Below, piece by piece: positions 42,786 to 53,313 of a DNA stretch of 64,000 nt. The position numbers and the translations under genes were made by a program. This DNA comes from Cheiracanthium punctorium (taxonomy: Eukaryota > Arthropoda > Arachnida > Araneae > Cheiracanthiidae), in contig JAWZYV010013173.1 of assembly GCA_038373885.1 (NCBI GenBank), forward strand, positions 62,001 through 126,000. The letters are read 5' to 3'. Numbering within the stretch: the stretch's first letter is position 1; the number at the start of each line of letters is the position of its first letter. Below the pieces are notes generated by a model. It did no database searches, had not been told where the DNA came from, and saw only the letters and a list, made by a program, of their open reading frames with translations.

Positions 42786-43024
42786 AGACACCTTTGATAG
42801 ATGAATTATTTTTTTCCAAACATGGGTTTAATGCTTTTCTTTCTGTTTTATTCATTTAATATTAATTTACATTAAGTGATTTTTAGTATATACACACGTA
42901 TACATCAAAATTTTGTACTTGATTAGGAAACCGAAATACCCAACAGATTAGCGATGAAAGATTACAGCCAATTGGGGCAGCTTTCAATTTCAACGGAGAA
43001 CAAGAAAAATATATATATATAGAC

Positions 43025-43110
43025 ATAGGCGCCGACTTCATGGGGCTTGAAGGGGCTTCAGCCCCCCCAATATTTTTATTCAGGGGGCTGAGCCCCTTCA
43101 AAAACTTCAC
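43025..43110. mobile_element. GGCGCCGACTT-type transposon terminus
   Basis: GGCGCCGACTTCATGGGGCT is followed by a GGGGCTTCAGCCCCCCC hairpin. A related inverted terminus lies at 52018-52066. Whether the two are ends of one old element or separate copies is unresolved. The overlapping 115-codon frame is not considered a gene. Confidence 0.5.
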
Positions 43111-44967
43111 TCCAACTTTTTTTGTGTCAAATCATATTTCTTCCTCCAAATCGGTTAAACTTAAGAATCCTAAAAATAGAGAATGTATCGCTAGCTTCTT
43201 CTGTCTACCACTCCGCTTTTTCTTTCACAGGGATTCAGGAATTATGTTGGGTGCCTGTAATGCCGTAAGGCACGGATGTCAACCTTCTTTATCAAGAGCG
43301 CAAGCACAAACAAATGACCATCAGATAGCTAGGCAAAAAGAAACGGGTGGTTTTCCCCACAAGAACCCTTCAGATTTTACACCGTGACACAATTGATGAT
43401 GGAATTGCTTTCTATTAGGGAGAGGACTGCGTTTTTTTAGGAGGGTCGTTCTCATGTAATGTAATCTTTCTTTTTTAAATCAGTATAGCAAAAGCTTTCA
43501 CTTTTGTTCTATTGTGAGATACAGACTCTTCTGTAGACGTCTGACCATAAGGGAGATTTTCCCATTGTGCAAAACTGCAAACGATTGTGACATTCCCATT
43601 TCCCAGCAATATTAAGTTTCGATGCTGAAAATAAACCGTTTAAATGTGACTTTCAAGGCAGAAAATTGATAGTCAAATTTAAGTTTGAAGATTTTAAATC
43701 ATGAAGAACCTTGTGAGATAGATGAAAAATTGATGTTTAATACAGTTTCGGATATAGACAGTATTCATTTCTTTATACGCTTTATCAAAACTTTACCAAT
43801 ATCGAACGCTTAACGTTTGATTTAGCTACAGTTAAGAGCTAAATAAAAAATGATTTCATAAAAATCTTCGAGCAGCACAACTTCTGGATTATATTTTATA
43901 ATTGCTTGCTCTTATCTTCTCTCTTTACATATAAAACTCTATCTCCCATCAAGGGCGTAATCAGAGGTGGGGGGGGGGAGGGCTACGCGGGACTTAGCTG
44001 TCTCCCAGACCCCCTACGATTTTCAAAAATTTTTGTTAGTTTACACATAAATACGAAAATTTAGAAACGAACATTTGAAAACCATGAAATCTTTAAGAAG
44101 ACTCGTTGTTTTAGGCGAATTTCGGTTCATTCTTTTGCTACTCTTGGCTGCATATGGTGCCAGTGGCGGTTCCAGAGGGGGGTCACAGTGGTCATGGGCC
44201 TAGATTAACCATCTCGCCAAGAAAGAAGGAAGAAAAAAAAAACGAGGGCCCAAGCCGAGCTTGGACAAGGCCCAAAATTCAGAGAGGCCTTGATCATGTG
44301 CATACATATCATATTGTGTTGCTGAAAGAGAATTCCTCTTTAGAAAACCATTAGTCTCTGACTAATTTACTTATTTTATAACAACACTAAAGTATGCACA
44401 CAATATTCTGACTATGTGCTCAGTCGTTGTTCCTTGGCAGAAAAATATGCAGCCGTTTTGTATATATGTGCATTCATCCATACATAGAGGGCAAAGGAAA
44501 GGGGAGTCACAGCGAGCATGATTAACGTAAGGGTGAATGGGGTAGTTGCCTCGAACCCACAATGAAAGAAAACGATCAAAATCAAAAAATGGTTTTAGAA
44601 AAATGTGTGAATTGGGCGTGTGATACATATACTCGTATTCGACCCCCACCTCCACCCCACACTTGCAAATAGCCTCCCTCTTCTGTAAAAGCACTCTATG
44701 AAGCACCTATGTTTGTAAATTATTATTTATGGAATATTAAACTAGCGTAACTGCTACAAAACCATAAAAATTATAGAGGAGGAAGGAGGGGGCTGTCTTG
44801 GGGAAAGAGGGACTACACCTAAACAGGGCCGGATTATCCATTAGGCTGAGTAGGCTTTCACCTGTGGGCTCCTACCATTTTAGAGGCCTGCGTTAAAATT
44901 TAGAAGGAAAAAAATATAATCAAACATTATTAAAGCTATTTTAGTGTTAATATTTATATAGTATATG
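43111..44967. other. Intron 1 sequence with scattered transposon-like termini
   Basis: AGGGCGTAATCAGAGGTGGG at 43954, CAGTGGCGGTTCCAGAGGGG at 44160 and CAGGGCCGGATTATCCATTA at 44825 all resemble hAT-type ends, but no inverted partners were found. No gene on either strand could be supported. Confidence 0.45.
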
Positions 44968-45400
44968 CATAGACGCACCCACGGGGGGGGCTATGGGGGA
45001 TCAAGTCCCCCTAAAGGTGGAAAGTTTGAAGTGAAAAACTTAAAAAAATGAAAATTGTCACTAATGAATTATTACTATTATTATTATTTATTGTCTTCAA
45101 ATTATTTCTAAAGTATTTTTTACCTAAAAAGATGTCAGTTTTTAAATAAATACTTACAGAGAGTTTATGAAACACTGTTAAAGTCAGTTACAATATCACT
45201 GAAAAGATCAGATCATTATTTATGACTCTATAATGAGTTTTTGCTTGTGGGCTTGTGTTGTATGGGCAAATCAAGTGGTACAGAATATTTTGACGTTATA
45301 AGAGGGTTGTAACTATTATCGATCTCACTATAACCGAGTTCAGCAGTATTTTCAGCTCAGCCCCCCCCCCCCCTAAACTAAAATCCTGGGTGCGCCACTG
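44968..45400. mobile_element. 433-bp hAT-like miniature element
   Basis: The left end CATAGACGCACCCA plus a G8 run and the reverse complement of the right end, CAGTGGCGCACCCA, plus a G14 run form inverted repeats. A perfect 8-bp duplication AGTATATG flanks it at 44960-44967 and 45401-45408. It is non-coding. Confidence 0.85.
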
Positions 45401-45850
45401 AGTATATGTATATGTAACTCTGAGAAAATAATTCTGAATCATTATTGACTTCGTGCACAAGAAACACTTTTTGTCATTGTACACTTCTTAATTGAAATTT
45501 GAATGAATATGTGCTAGAAAGTTTGAAGCTGACTATTTAGCTTGAATTTTTATGTGCACATTTCAGTGATACCTTACATTAGATGGATGTATATTTTGCA
45601 AATTCAATAAGGAGAACTTTTAGCACTATGTTTACATGAACGGGCTATGGTAATCATAAGAAGGCTTATAAACAAAATACCCTTCGTACCCCAGTCATCA
45701 CAATCATATTTTTTACAACTTTTTTCCGTTCTGAATAAAAATTAATTTTCGTATATTTTTGCACAAATATCATCAGAATAAATTTCAAATAACATAATTC
45801 GTTATGGTTTTAATTTATAAAATGAATACTATGTATCCATTTAACCAAAG

Positions 45851-46645
45851 GGTCATTCCATTTCAAATCAACCAGGCCATGTCACCCACCGTCTCGGATT
45901 TCTTTGAAAATTTTTATAAATGTAGCCATTAGTGTTCTAACTAACAATATAAAATTTTACTTCAATATCTCTAATACTTTTAAAAATAAAAATTATTAAA
46001 ATAATGGGAAAGTGACCATAAATGGCGTTTTTCCAAACAATTATTTTAATGGTGCTTTTTCAGATAAAAAATCATAACTTTCTTTATTTTCAATATATTA
46101 AATTGAAATTTATACCAAAATGTTCACAAAGGTTTGGAGATTATAGAAAAAATTAGTTTGATAGTCCTGTTTAGAACTGGAACCCCCCAAAAATTCATAA
46201 ACTTTGTTTTTTTCAAAAAAATTTCATAAAAACAATAATTTTGCAAAAGCTGTTTCAGAAAATGGTGTAGCTCTTAACAAAGCAAACTATTTTTTTACTC
46301 GCATGTAAATGCATAAAGTAAGATAATTTAAAATAAAAACGGTGGGTATTTGAGTCCTAATAGGTTAATTTAATTAAAAACCAAATATTTTGAAGATTTT
46401 TCTTAAAATGCTATGCAGCATGCAAATGCTATTATAAAATATTTTTTTATTTATTTAATTTAAAAAGGTGCTTATTTTATTTAAAAGTTAATAATGAGTT
46501 AAAGTTATTTTACTTAAAATTTAATTTTATTTTTAAAATATAAAAAACTTTTAAAATAAAATCTAAATATACATCTAGTAAACATGTGTCAAACTTGGAA
46601 GTTTTTTTTTTTTTTTTTTTTTAATTGTCAACTACAAGTTAAATT
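45851..46645. repeat. Left long inverted repeat
   Basis: The mirror image of 49530-50320. The matching order of blocks includes CACCCACCGTCTCGGATTTC, AGTGACCATAAATGGCG, GTTTGGAGATTATAGAAAAA and AGCATGCAAATG/GCATGCAAATG. It differs by small indels near the outer end. Confidence 0.92.
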
Positions 46646-47828
46646 ACATCCATTCTGACTTATTTTAGAGCAGTAATATAACTGTAATTTTATTTTTTTA
46701 ATGTAGACAATGCTTTGTTTATAATAGGAATCCCCTCACCTGTCAGGTAAAAACTTGGTATTTATTTATTTTTAATTGAAAACTTTTTATTGTGTCATTG
46801 GAAATCAAGTTAAAATAGTTTATAAGTGTTTAAATCAGTTTAAGCAAAATGGAAAAAGAATGTGTCAATAACAAATAATAAAAAAATGGGGGTTGGGGAG
46901 AAAAAGTGGAAACAGGCTGTTTTTTTTTTTTTTTTTTTTTCCAGAAATGTTGCAACTTTTTAAGTTATTTTAATTTAGAGATTCGAAGTTTTTTAGAATG
47001 TCTCTTCAGAAGTTGTATTGTGCACTTTTAGGAACAATTATTCTAACAGTAATGAAATATGCAAAAAAAAAAGAAATTTAGTTAAATTTATGTGCTGTAT
47101 GGTTAAAAAATTTTTAAATTTAAATGTTGTCTCAGCCAATTTTGTAATGTAATTTATTTATTATTTTTTTTTTAGGGGGGGGGGGCTAAATTGCCTGAGG
47201 CATGAAGAAGGCATATCTGTATAGTATTGTTTATATATAAAACAATTTTAAAAACTGTTTTGTTTTTTATAGTAATTTTGCTTATTTTTACATCAATTTA
47301 AAAGAACTATGACAGTAGTCTCTTTTCAGTCAACAGGCTTTTGAACTGTAACTAAATCAGATCACATTCTTTCTGTTTGTTGTGTGGTAAGAAGCTGGTG
47401 TAATATGAGAGGATGCAGGGGGAGGTACTATACTGAGTAGTGTAGGATAGTAAAGGGGTGGGGTCCACTCCCTCTTCCAATGAGTCATCCTCTTGTTTGC
47501 AGGAATGAATATCTCTTCCTTGGTCAGATGCTTTGAGAATTGGAATCAGTTTTGTCTTTCTTTGGTTAAGTGAAAATGTTCTTTGAGTAATTTAGAATTG
47601 TTTTCAATGTTCTCTGGGATTGTGAAGTTATTTTAAAGAGTTAAACCAATAATCTAAAGCTAAATTATTCAGCTTGATATGTAAGCTCATTTTTGTTTAT
47701 CTAATTGCAAGAATTTTAATTTGGAATGTTTTTTAGCACTCGGGTGCTATTTCTTTCAAGCATGAGATTTTTGTCTATGCGGTGCACCGTAGTCACACTT
47801 TTCCGTTTGATTCATGTTTTCTGCAGAG

Positions 47829-48012
47829 CAGGGGCGTAGCCAGAAATTTTTCATGGGGGGGGGGGGGGGTTACGACTACTACAACTCATATATATGTATA
47901 CATATATGTGACAATGTAGTGAAGAATATACATTTTGTATGGCAAAAAATTCCTCATGGGGGGGGGGGGGGGGTATGACCCCTCTAACCCCCCCCCCTTG
48001 GCTACGCCCCTG
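47829..48012. mobile_element. 184-bp hAT-like miniature element, nested
   Basis: CAGGGGCGTAGCCA at the left and TGGCTACGCCCCTG at the right are exact inverted repeats. A perfect 8-bp duplication CTGCAGAG at 47821-47828 and 48013-48020 fits nTnnnnAn. G-runs follow the left end and C-runs precede the right end, and the interior repeats the AAATTTTTCATGGGGG/AAAATTCCTCATGGGGG motif in direct orientation. Confidence 0.92.
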
Positions 48013-48020
48013 CTGCAGAG

Positions 48021-48590
48021 TGATTTGATATTGCTAACGGAAACAGAAACATGGACTATCCCTTCAGATGATTTTCAAATACCAGGATTCACTTGGGTCG
48101 AACGGATAGACAGTGGTTTCCAAAACAGAAAGCCATCTAGAGTTAGGATTTTTATAGAGGAAAACTTTATAAATCACTTTATAAAAAGAATATGAAACAC
48201 TTGACCCGTGCCTACGCAAGCCAGATCAATGGTGTTCAAATGGTCAATGCGTATATTCAAGATAAAGTGAGATTTGCAGTTAAATTCGCTAGTTCTTGAA
48301 TTTCTTATGAAGATAAATTGGACGCTCTTTTCGAAACATTGCTGAAGGAGGTTGATTGTAAGACTGTTTTAGTAGGAGATTTTAACCTAGAATTAAATTC
48401 CGATGAAGTATCAAACTTCATAACTGAAATGGATATTTTAGATTTTCCAATACGCACTAATCCAAAACATTTCAGCACTAGGGGGCGAAACAACGATGGA
48501 TGCAATTTTCAGCTACAAAATGATGCGAACAGGAGTCTATATGTGCACTTACAGTTATCTTTTTCCTCTAAATGGCAGAAGTGATTGAAT
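48021..48590 (+). pseudogene. EEP endonuclease-like remnant
   Basis: Pieces of an exonuclease-endonuclease-phosphatase domain in two frames. The first has LLTETETWTIPSDDF, IPGFTWVERIDSG and SRVRIFIEENF, ending in a stop at about 48195. After a gap and a stop comes TVLVGDFNLEL (about 48365-48400) and FSTRGRNNDGC. The order (TET, then GDFN, then a Ser-Thr-Arg segment) matches EEP nucleases of retroelements and of some helicase-linked transposons. The start is cut by the nested hAT element, and the C-terminal SDH segment was not found. It is broken and not functional. Confidence 0.6.
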
Positions 48591-48841
48591 AGATTTAAAA
48601 AAAACTGAAAATTCTTCCAGCCGAGTGCGTAAATAAAATCTGGAAGAATTTCAGATTTCCTTTTCTCTTTCTTTTCTTTTTTTGCTACTCATGAATATCT
48701 GTTACATTTAATATGGCAGCAGAACATTCCCAAACGTGCTGTAGTATTGACTAAGAAAATGGAACTGAATGCCATAAAAAGACATACTCAAGTAGAAACT
48801 GTATCAAGTACTGCATTATTAAGCCCTTCAGACTTAAAAGT

Positions 48842-49240
48842 TTGAGAAGTAATGTACAATCGGAGCTTTTACTTAATATTTGTGAACATCACAAATTATT
48901 TTATTTGAATAAATTCGAAATACTTCAAACATCATGTTTTGACCCGTTTAAGTGCCATAAAAGAAAAAGAAAAAAATTTTTGAGAACCATTAATTCAAAT
49001 TTATCTGAGATAATTAACAAATTGCCAAACTGTGAAAAATCGATTCCTGGACAAAAAATATGTAGTTTTTGTAGGAAGAAAGTAAACAAACTTATTTCTG
49101 AGCTTGGTGACAAAGTATCAACTGGCAGTGATGAAACTGTCACAAATTTGAAATTGTCAATTTCAAAACAAGAAGCTTTAGAAGATGTTAATGTATCATT
49201 GCAAAACATAGGTGAATCTCCATTGAAATTGATTGATTGA
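48842..49240 (+). pseudogene. Cys-containing transposon ORF fragment of the long-TIR element
   Basis: A 132-codon frame, with no ATG at its start, ending at TGA 49238-49240. It holds LLLNICEHHKL, SCFDPFKCHKRKRK, KSIPGQKICSFCRKKVNKL and a C-terminal NVSLQNIGESPLKL. The spaced Cys/His residues suggest a zinc-binding DNA-recognition domain. From memory, similar unnamed proteins recur in invertebrate repeat-derived gene predictions; I cannot name the family. Its position between the long inverted repeats suggests it belongs to the transposon's own protein, truncated here. No catalytic domain is visible downstream. Confidence 0.5.
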
Positions 49241-49529
49241 AGGGAAGGGACTACTTTTTTTTTTTCTGGTAAAATACTGAACATAAGTGTCACAATCAGT
49301 CATAATTAATATTTTCATTTTATGCTAAAGCAAGTTAGTATGTTTCTTATTTAATTAGTAGTCAGTGATTCAAAGAAATGTTCAAAAAATCTTCAGCACA
49401 CATTTTCTAATTAATGTTCAAATTTTGTCTAAATTTTTTTAATTAAGAAAGTATTAATTAAATAAATCCTTTTTTACACATTTAATTGCATACAGCTATT
49501 TTTTTAAAGAAAAATGTTTGTTTTTTAAC

Positions 49530-50320
49530 TAAAGTATTAATTTGTAGTTGACAATAAAAAAAAGCTAGAAAAATTTTGATGCATGTTAACTATATGTATT
49601 TTCGATTTTGTTTTAAAAAATTTAAATTTTAAAATAATTTAAATTTTAAGTAAAATAACTTTAACTCATTATTAACTTTTAAATAAAATAAGCACCTTTT
49701 TAAATTAAATAAATAAAAAATTATTTTATAATAACATTTGCATGCTGCATAACATTTAAAAAAAATCTTCAAAATATTTGGTTTTTAATTAAATTAACCT
49801 ATTAGGACTCAAATACCCACTATTTTTATTTTAAATTATCTTACTTTGTGCATTTACAGGTAAGTAAAAAAATAGTTTGCTTTGTTAAGAGCTACACTAT
49901 TTTCCGAAACAGCTTTTGCAAAATTATTGTTTTTATGAACTTTTTTTGAAAAAAACAAAGTTTATGAATTTTTCGGGGGGTCCAGTTCTAAACTGGACTA
50001 TCAAATTAATTTTTTCTATAATCTCCAAACCTTTGTGAACATTTTGGTATAAATTTCATTTTAATGTATTGAAAATAAAGAAAGTTATGATTTTTTATCT
50101 GAAAAAGCACCGTTAAAATAATTGTTTGCAAAAACGCCATTTATGGTCACTTTCCCATTATTTTAATAATTTTTATCTTAAAAAGTATTAGAGATATTGA
50201 AGTAAAATTTTATATTGTTAGTTAGAACACTAATGGCTACATTTATAAAAATTTTCAAAGAAATCCGAGACGGTGGGTGACATTTTTGGAATTTACTGGT
50301 TGAATTGAAATGGAATGACC
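49530..50320. repeat. Right long inverted repeat
   Basis: Mirror image of 45851-46645. The outermost about 40 bp differ by an insertion (CAGTAAATTCCAAAAATGTC versus CAGGCCATGTC in the left orientation). Confidence 0.92.
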
Positions 50321-51020
50321 CCAAAGCGTCTCTGACTTACCAATTGCTAGTGTGCTAGTTTAATTTGTTTTGATAATTGTTAAGGTAATCTGGAACAATT
50401 TTCCAAATAGAAGGGTGATTTAGAGTGCAGTGGAGTTTTTATATATGTTTTAAAAATAATATGGAATATTTCGAATTAGATTTCATTCATTTTGTTTCCA
50501 TTTTTCATATTATTGAGTATTCTTAAAAATTGTCTGTAAATATCTACAATAATTCAGAGTGATAATTTTGGCATTGTATATCTGTTTCTGTGTTATTCCA
50601 CTTTTAAATGTAAAGCACGATTATATTTTATACAATTTTTTTCCGTACTGAATAAAAATAAATTTTCATATATTGTTGCACAAATATCATCAAAATATGT
50701 TTCAAATAGCATAATTCATTATGGTTTTAGTTTATAAAATGATTACTATGTGTCCATTTTGCCAGGAGCGTCTCTGATTTGCCAATTGCTTATGTGCTGG
50801 TTTAATTTGTTTTCATAATTGTTAAGGTAATCTGGAACGGTTTTCCAAAAAGAAGTGTGATTTAAAGTGCAATGCAGATTTTATATGTCGAGTTTTCTAT
50901 GCCAAGTTCCACACGAAGCCCCCCCCCCCCCGGCCTAGATCCCACGCGCAGAATAGTTGGCTATAACACCACATTTCAACATTTCTTTTCATTTTTAATG
51001 TTATTGAAAGATTATATGAG

Positions 51021-52219
51021 GATTCTTAGTTTAATGTAAAATGAAAGTTTTCAGTATTAAAATGTTTATGAAGACCTAAAATAGTGTAGACTCTGAATTT
51101 TGATATATTCTCACACTTGGATTTCTTTGTTAAATCATTTTTAAATGTTAACAAGGATGATATTATTGAAAAATTAATTTTTTTCCTGCTGTTAAAATAC
51201 TATGAGAATGAATTTAAAAGTATATTTTATTTATTTATTTGTTTTTACAATTCAAATCACGGAAATCCGTTTAAAATGTATGTGTCGAAGAGAGGACTTG
51301 TAACTTTGTATGATGGTTTGTATATTTGTTTGATTTGTTTTAATACATGGAAAGGAGGTATTTATTATTTCTTTGTTTATGTTTTTTTAAATAATTTTAA
51401 ATGTAATCTGTAAAAAGTTGTCAAAAAATGTAATTTAAATGTGATCAGTTTTTCTGTCTGAAGTAGTGCGACATTTAATTAAAGTCGATTCAATTTATGG
51501 GTATTTCATCATGTAGTAAAATAAAAAATACTATTTTATATTAGTAAAAATTATCTCTGATGAATGTTTGCAAGTAAATAAAATAATCCAGATTTTAGTA
51601 TTTCGTCTCGTTTGTACTTCTAGGGTATTTTGAAATATTAGCTGGAGTAATGTTTTGCAGAACAGTTTTCCACATTTGACTGCATGCATTTTCTTTCCTA
51701 TGAAATTATCATTAAATACATTTCGAAAAAGATTTTACTTGTTTTGCTGTTATTAACTTAATTAAAATTCAGTTGTTCTTTCAGAAGGGAGATTTGCTTT
51801 CTCCATATGTGTACTGAAGACTGATTCGAGATCTTGAGTTCAAATACTTAATTTAAAAAATGAGTTCAAAAAATTTTTGAAAATTTATTAAATGGAATTC
51901 CTTGTATTTTCATGAAAGTGTTATGTTAAAAAAGCACATTTTGAAATCTCAATTCTAAAATTTCTGAACCCCTTTATTATACTGACGGAGAGAAGGATTT
52001 TGTGTCCTCCCGTTCACCTCCGTAAGGATAAGAGCCCCCCCAATAATTTTTACAAGTCGGCGCCCGTGTATATAAATGAATTACTTTAAAATGGTAATTC
52101 AAGTAAATAGTGTTACAGTATTAAATACACTTTGATGCTAATGAAACATGCTTTAAAAGTCACTCGCCCATAATTTTCCCCACACAACATAACTGAAAGT
52201 TCCCTATGTAGGGAATTGT
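51021..52219. other. AT-rich intron sequence with one transposon terminus
   Basis: A 98-codon frame at 51117-51413 is Phe/Leu-rich and has no domain. An inverted GGCGCCGACTT-type terminus with a C7 run lies at 52018-52066. Nothing else was recognised. Confidence 0.45.
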
Positions 52220-52295
52220 AATATTTTGTCATTTTAATAAATACCTCTATTGAATATGTATTCAATAGAGGTATTTATTAAAATGACAAAATATT
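52220..52295. repeat. Perfect 76-bp palindrome
   Basis: Two 37-bp arms (52220-52256 and 52259-52295) are exact reverse complements around a TG centre. It starts 36 bp inside the intron, downstream of the exon 1A donor, so the pre-mRNA would form a long hairpin. Confidence 0.95.
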
Positions 52296-52331
52296 AAAAA
52301 TTAAATAATAGTTCGTACAATTTTAACTTAC

Positions 52332-52402
52332 CTGTGAAAGGTTATAGGCCCTCCTTTAACAAAACTTTCTTTACACCCGTATGCGCTGCACCGAATAACC
52401 AT
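52332..52402 (-). CDS. THAP gene first exon, copy 1A
   Basis: Minus-strand ATG at 52402 followed by 71 coding nt, then the donor CAG|GTAAGT at 52331-52326. It encodes 23 residues, including CSAYGC (the CX4C half of the THAP zinc site) and ITFH, ending in phase 2. Splicing to exon 2 gives FHSFPKDE, the conserved HxFP motif. THAP domains sit at the extreme N-terminus, which supports this ATG. A palindromic E-box CACGTG lies upstream at about 52486. Both this copy and copy 1B are intact, so they may be alternative promoters of one gene or starts of two genes. Confidence 0.85.
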
Positions 52403-52403
52403 G

Positions 52404-52832
52404 TTTTCTTAAAATTTATAAAATAAAAGAGACCTATTTCCGGAGTTTCATTGGAAGGGGAATGTTTGGAATTCCAGCATAAGTCACGTGACACTTACGT
52501 TGGAACCGGTTGGGATAGACCAGTTAAGACCGAGGACTGGCTTGTCGCCAACTTGGCGAAAAGTCGTGTTGCTAGTTGGCATACTTTACAATTCGTCAAA
52601 ACACGTACAAAAACTGTTAGATACAACTTATTAGATAAAATGTCATTAATTAAATAATACTACAACAATTTCCCTTTATAATACTAATACTACAAGCTTA
52701 AATTGCCTGTAGAACTCTTCTTAATTATGTTAAACTTATTAATAAAAGTCAACTCACATCACAAGCGATGCGGAAAAATAGTAAAAGTAAAAGATAATAA
52801 TAAAGGTAATAAACTACATAATAATTACTTAC
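52404..52832 (-). promoter_or_regulatory. Presumed 5' flank of exon 1A, duplicated upstream of exon 1B
   Basis: The block CATTGGAAGGGGAATG...AAGTCACGTGACACT (about 52450-52495) aligns with AATTGGAAAGGGCAAG...AGTCATGTGATACT (about 53349-53396) upstream of exon 1B. The first exon was therefore copied together with its promoter region. No TATA box was identified. The part nearer 52832 is intron of copy 1B. Confidence 0.45.
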
Positions 52833-52903
52833 GAATGAAAAGTTACGGATCCTCCTTTAACAAACCTTTCATTACAACCGTAGGCACAGCAATATTGCGG
52901 CAT
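52833..52903 (-). CDS. THAP gene first exon, copy 1B
   Basis: Minus-strand ATG at 52903, again exactly 71 coding nt, with donor C|GTAAGT at 52832-52827. It encodes MPQYCCAYGCNERF and VTFH, ending in phase 2 (TC), which also rebuilds Ser before FPKDE on joining exon 2. It differs from copy 1A at roughly a third of positions, yet keeps length, phase, Cys spacing (CX4C) and the FVKGG segment. A foldback element sits 24 bp upstream of the ATG, in what should be its 5' UTR or promoter. Confidence 0.85.
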
Positions 52904-52926
52904 TTTTAGCTGCAAATTGTATCGGA

Positions 52927-53313
52927 CTTAGGCTACTATGCAGATAGATTTAGTAGCTACTAAACCTATTGTTCAGTTACTAAGTTAGTAAGTGGGCGGA
53001 GATACTAAATGTTCGTAAATCGGGATTCAGATACATTTAGTACTAAATCACGTGACCAACACCAAGGGAAGTCAGGGAAAATGTAGGGATAAGTTAACAG
53101 GGAAGCTAGTAGACCAATCAGAGCGCTTGTTCCAGGCGTGTGTTTATTTAGTCGGTGATTTAGCAGCTTGTTTGGTCACGTGGTTTTAGCAGCTTGTTTT
53201 GGTCACGTGTTTAGTATCTCCGCCTCCAAATTCTATCTGAATCCACTTTACTAAATTTAGTAACTAAACAATAGGGTTAGTAGCTACTAAATCTATCTGA
53301 ATAAGGGCCTAAG
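52927..53313. mobile_element. Foldback miniature element, 387 bp
   Basis: The left arm CTTAGGC..CAGATAGATTTAGTAGCTAC and the right arm (reverse complement CTTAGGC..CAGATAGATTTAGTAGCTAC) pair over about 65 bp. A GGCGGAGATACTAAA block and CACGTGACCAA motifs are also inverted inside. The target duplication is not resolved. It interrupts the duplicated flank of exon 1B. Confidence 0.8.

Larger units (their letters stand above)
45851..50320. mobile_element. 4.47-kb DNA transposon with about 790-bp inverted terminal repeats
   Basis: The ends start GGTCATTCCATTTCAA. Arms 45851-46645 and 49530-50320 are mirror images with about 90% or better identity by eye. A 6-bp direct repeat CCAAAG flanks it (45845-45850 and 50321-50326). 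Inside are AT-rich DNA, a nested hAT miniature element, an endonuclease-like remnant and a Cys-containing frame. The superfamily is not recognised; long arms with a 6-bp duplication recall Polintons, but no Polinton gene is present. Confidence 0.88.
45705..51020. repeat. Tandem duplication (about 400-500 bp unit) split by the long-TIR transposon
   Basis: Copy 1 is 45705-45850 plus 50321-50520. Copy 2 is 50620-51020. Shared blocks include CTGAATAAAAAT, GCACAAATATCATCA, TTATGGTTTTA, TTTATAAAATGA, ACTATGT, then GCGTCTCTGA, CCAATTGCT, TTTAATTTGTTTT and GTTAAGGTAATCTGGAAC. Copy 2 lacks the transposon but carries a separate C-run insertion near 50880-50980. Confidence 0.88.

Noticed and set aside
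43040..43387. 115-codon plus-strand frame
   Set aside because: Starts inside a transposon terminus, has no domain and no homologue I recognise.
45851..50320. Polinton/Maverick identity for the long-TIR element
   Set aside because: TIR length and 6-bp duplication would fit, but size is only 4.5 kb and no polymerase B, integrase, ATPase or capsid gene is present.
43025..52066. A single 9-kb element bounded by the two GGCGCCGACTT termini
   Set aside because: Flanking bases do not form a target duplication and the interior holds unrelated insertions and a tandem duplication; kept only as two related termini.
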